From contig JAKAAD010000048.1 in NCBI GenBank assembly GCA_021802305.1, positions 1 to 7,442 of the forward strand: 7,442 nt of DNA. Reading direction: 5' to 3'. The position numbers were made by a program, and so were the translations under genes. Shown in pieces: positions 5,969 to 7,442 of the stretch. How positions within the stretch are numbered: position 1 is the first letter of the stretch; the number at the start of each line of letters is the position of its first letter. Origin of the DNA: a bacterium. Its GTDB lineage: Bacteria > Chlamydiota > Chlamydiia > Chlamydiales > Rhabdochlamydiaceae. The notes under the pieces were generated by a model. The model saw only the letters and a list, made by a program, of their open reading frames with translations, searched no databases and was not told the DNA's origin.

Positions 5969-6563
5969 ATAACATAGGACGTTTTGGTTGTTGCGGGTAA
6001 AAGTGATGAAGGGCGAGCCACATCTTTTTGGATAGAGCTTCTGCAAAAGAATATAACGCCTGGGTTTCTTTTGCTCCTTCGGGGTGTCCTGGATAACACA
6101 TCACGCTTATGAGTCCTCCGGGAAGTATCAATGAAGATGCTCGTTCCAAGCTAATCAATGTATTCTCTACTTTCGTAGTGAATTCTTTATTACCACCGGG
6201 AAGATATCCCAAGTTGTAGACGACGATTTTAATATTACAATGGTTGGTTTGTATGGGAAAAGAGACATGAGACTGCTGTATCAGCATGACACGATGGGAT
6301 TGTTCTTGCGGTAGCGATTGAAGAAGGTGGGCACGCGTATGTTCTATTGCTTGTTTTTGGATGTCTAGTGCGATCAGTCTTCCATTTCCCGATAAAAGCT
6401 TTGCAATGCGTTGGGTATCTTTTCCATTTCCACAAGTAGCATCCACAGCAGAATCTCCTTCGCGAAGCACCGAGTTCCAGTAGTTCGTTGCAAATTCTAG
6501 GTGAGGGCACCAAGTAGGGAAAGGAAGAGAAATCAAACGCAAAATACTCAATCCAAAGCGCAT
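5934..6563 (-). CDS. mnmM: tRNA nm5s2U34 methyltransferase, MnmM/YtqB family
   Basis: The 209-residue product is a class I SAM-dependent methyltransferase of the family once called putative rRNA methylase and represented by B. subtilis YtqB. That protein was later shown to be MnmM, which methylates 5-aminomethyl-2-thiouridine at tRNA wobble position 34. Seen here are the SAM-binding motif VDATCGNGKDT (residues 40-50), the acidic residue after strand 2 in ALDIQ (Asp67), the family-specific NLGYLPGGNKEFTT (117-130), LPGGLISVMCYPGHPEG (147-163) and a closing strand RPMLFIFRR. These family-specific motifs make the assignment stronger than a generic methyltransferase call. It lies 27 nt downstream of the Inc-like gene on the same strand and may share its transcript. 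No good Shine-Dalgarno precedes the ATG at 6563. Its tail overlaps folC by 35 bp, end to end. Confidence 0.87.
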   Translation of the reverse strand: MRFGLSILRLISLPFPTWCPHLEFATNYWNSVLREGDSAVDATCGNGKDTQRIAKLLSGNGRLIALDIQKQAIEHTRAHLLQSLPQEQSHRVMLIQQSHVSFPIQTNHCNIKIVVYNLGYLPGGNKEFTTKVENTLISLERASSLILPGGLISVMCYPGHPEGAKETQALYSFAEALSKKMWLALHHFYPQQPKRPMLFIFRRKARASL

Positions 6564-6590
6564 GCAAAAATTAGATATTGGCTGCTCAAG

Positions 6591-7109
6591 TTAGTTGATC
6601 TTGTTAAATGACCAACTGAATAGATGAACACCCGGCGCATGATGCAATCTACTGAAAAAGAAAAGAGTACATGCAAAAAAAGCTAGACCACTTGTCATGA
6701 TGACGATGCCAATGTTGTACATCAAGTATTTAATGGACTGCCTGTTCTCTGGATTGATATTTTTAATGATGAAATGATCAAAAATAAAATTTGCAGTTTC
6801 GTATATCGCAAAACAGCTAAGTGCACCACTTACAATACTAAATAATGCTGGGATTGCAAAGGCTCCAATGCGACCGCTAGTGATGAGCAGTGGTCCTCCT
6901 GTAAAGGTCACAACTGTATCGGAAATAGTCACTCGCGTGGGGAATTGCTTGGCTAGTTCATGAATATTATGAATATGAAATGGAGAAAACAGATTTTTGC
7001 TTACCTTTGCACCAAAGAGTGCAAACACAGTTCCTATGGAACCGTAAGTTGCCGTATTCGTATAATTACCTGTTATTGATACACCTGCATTGAAATTGAT
7101 GAAATTCAT
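6591..7109 (-). CDS. Small membrane protein with two-lobed hydrophobic core (Inc-like candidate)
   Basis: I do not recognise this 172-residue protein by family. It has no cleavable signal peptide. A polar, Asn/Thr/Ser-rich N-terminal region of about 75 residues (MNFINFNAGVSITGNYTNT) precedes two strong hydrophobic segments, roughly residues 80-110 (including IGAFAIPALFSIVSGALSCF) and 128-152 (including IGIVIMTSGLAFFACTLFFF). A 17-residue polar loop (DHFIIKNINPENRQSIK) separates them, and a short tail ends the protein. This bilobed pattern is the hallmark used to predict chlamydial inclusion-membrane proteins, which type III secretion delivers to the vacuole membrane with both termini facing the host cytosol. 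The resemblance is topological only. AAGGAA 8 nt before the ATG supports the start. It is the first gene of a minus-strand pair with mnmM. Confidence 0.7.
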   Translation of the reverse strand: MNFINFNAGVSITGNYTNTATYGSIGTVFALFGAKVSKNLFSPFHIHNIHELAKQFPTRVTISDTVVTFTGGPLLITSGRIGAFAIPALFSIVSGALSCFAIYETANFIFDHFIIKNINPENRQSIKYLMYNIGIVIMTSGLAFFACTLFFFSRLHHAPGVHLFSWSFNKIN

Positions 7110-7117
7110 TGTTTCTA

Positions 7118-7123
7118 TTCCTT
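7118..7123 (-). promoter_or_regulatory. Shine-Dalgarno site of the Inc-like gene
   Basis: Read on the minus strand this is AAGGAA, 8 nt before the ATG at 7109. It is one of the clearer ribosome sites in the window and fixes the start of the hydrophobic protein. Confidence 0.6.
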
Positions 7124-7144
7124 AGTGTTTAGCGAAAATGATAA

Positions 7145-7172
7145 AGCATACAGACTATTTCTTCAAGATCAA
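7145..7172 (-). promoter_or_regulatory. Candidate sigma-70-type promoter for the Inc-like gene and mnmM
   Basis: On the minus strand, TTGATC (7172-7167) and TATGCT (7150-7145) are separated by 16 bp, each matching the consensus at four of six positions. This predicts a transcript start near 7138 and a leader of about 30 nt before the ATG at 7109. The spacing and location are good, but the match is moderate in AT-rich DNA. Confidence 0.35.
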
Positions 7173-7209
7173 GAGCAAAGTTGGATCGGAGAAAAAAGGA
7201 GCTATAGCT

Positions 7210-7329
7210 TTAGGAACTGAATTTTAAAGGCTTGTTGTATTCAAGTAAAATTTTATTCTGTTCGAAATAATCAATCGCTTGCCGCGGGATCATAATTGGA
7301 GGTGTCATCACTTGCTTTCTTGCACACAT
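7210..7329 (-). CDS. Possible 39-residue small ORF or gene remnant
   Basis: The minus strand between the Inc-like gene and the window edge contains an ORF beginning MCARKQVMTPPIMIPRQAI and ending NKPLKFSS, with stop TAA. The interior (IPRQAIDYFEQNKILLEYNKP) has a protein-like mix of charged and hydrophobic residues rather than the low-complexity look of AT-rich spacer. The frame stays open upstream to 7401 with a hydrophobic stretch (NLFFLSSTEIFFIMC), so the true start may be a TTG near 7356. No convincing Shine-Dalgarno precedes either start, and I recognise no family. It could equally be the worn end of a lost gene or chance. Confidence 0.25.
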   Translation of the reverse strand: MCARKQVMTPPIMIPRQAIDYFEQNKILLEYNKPLKFSS

Positions 7330-7381
7330 AATGAAAAAGATCTCTGTACTGGACAAAAAAAATAAATTGGTGACAAAGACC

Positions 7382-7441
7382 CGCTGATGGGCAATTATAT
7401 CTCATTTATAACCAGCGAGGTATAAATGAAGCACATCAGCG
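7382..7441. repeat. Nested inverted repeat at the right edge
   Basis: The outer arms are CGCTGATG (7382-7389) and CATCAGCG (7434-7441), a perfect 8-bp match. The inner arms are TCATTTATA (7402-7410) and TATAAATGA (7421-7429), a perfect 9-bp match. Two more C-G pairs (7412-7413 with 7419-7420) extend the inner stem across a one-base bulge around a 5-nt loop. The whole 60-bp unit could fold as a long imperfect hairpin. The right inner arm contains an ATG (7426-7428) preceded by GAGG, so it may control translation of a gene beyond the window. It might instead be an operator, a small palindromic mobile repeat or part of a larger element cut by the window edge. Confidence 0.6.
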
Positions 7442-7442
7442 A
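7426..7442 (+). CDS. Possible start of a + strand gene running off the window
   Basis: An ATG at 7426 opens a frame reading MKHIS before the window ends. GAGG at 7417-7420 lies 5 nt upstream, a plausible ribosome site. Only five codons are visible, so nothing can be said of the product. The start codon lies within the right inner arm of the nested inverted repeat. Confidence 0.25.

Larger units (their letters stand above)
7110..7425. other. Intergenic region, AT-rich, probably divergent
   Basis: This stretch of more than 300 bp has no confident gene. It holds the ribosome site and candidate promoter of the Inc-like gene, a 10-bp palindrome AGCTATAGCT (7200-7209), a weak small ORF on the minus strand, and most of the nested inverted repeat at the right edge. 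A possible + strand promoter, GTGACA (7370-7375) and AATTAT (7393-7398) with a 17-bp gap, would make the region divergent. I see no tRNA, IS end or CRISPR repeat. Confidence 0.6.

Noticed and set aside
7189..7212. Terminator for the small minus-strand ORF (AGCTATAGCT followed on the minus strand by a T-rich run)
   Set aside because: The palindrome has no room for a loop beyond a 3-bp stem, so the T-run alone does not make a terminator.
1..7442. Search for CRISPR repeats, tRNA genes, insertion-sequence ends, prophage or defence genes
   Set aside because: By eye I found no regularly spaced direct repeats, cloverleaf-like sequence, transposase or restriction motifs; the window is mostly housekeeping genes.

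Overview
The window looks like a bacterial chromosome segment: moderate-to-low G+C, dense genes, short gaps and several overlapping start/stop junctions. No single gene names the organism. Three things suggest an intracellular Chlamydiota relative, probably an environmental chlamydia rather than Chlamydia itself: compact housekeeping genes, a short protein with a two-lobed hydrophobic core like an inclusion-membrane (Inc) protein, and an aromatic-rich predicted outer-membrane barrel. This placement is inference.

Layout. Bases 1-508 hold the C-terminal half of thioredoxin reductase (trxB, + strand, 5' end outside the window). A predicted outer-membrane beta-barrel protein (505-1317, +) probably starts at a TTG that overlaps the trxB stop. 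Facing it on the minus strand is a two-gene unit: a DEDDh 3'-5' exonuclease (3031-2429), then after 3 nt a dihydroorotate-dehydrogenase-fold flavoprotein (2425-1352). A 117-bp divergent spacer (3032-3148) with an inverted repeat separates these from a tightly packed + strand cluster: a Dps-type ferritin (3149-3607), nusB (3620-4036), a PHP-domain phosphatase/nuclease of the Rnm/YciV type (4023-4820) and folC (4784-5968). The last two junctions overlap by 14 and 37 nt. folC converges on, and overlaps by 35 bp, an MnmM/YtqB-type tRNA wobble-uridine methyltransferase (6563-5934, -). The methyltransferase lies 27 nt downstream of the Inc-like membrane protein (7109-6591, -). The last 333 bp hold a candidate promoter for the Inc-like gene, a possible 39-codon ORF, and a nested inverted repeat at the right edge. 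The inner arm of that repeat contains a possible start codon of a gene running off the window.

Functional themes. RNA metabolism recurs: NusB (rRNA antitermination), an Rnm-like PHP protein (in E. coli, 5' rRNA trimming and pAp hydrolysis), MnmM (tRNA U34) and an exonuclease. Redox and iron protection appear in TrxB and Dps, and folate/nucleotide metabolism in FolC and the DHOD-like protein. The most unusual points are the DHOD-like enzyme with Lys where the catalytic Cys/Ser should be, the exonuclease with an altered third motif, and the structured right edge. I found no CRISPR array, tRNA, rRNA, insertion sequence or prophage gene.
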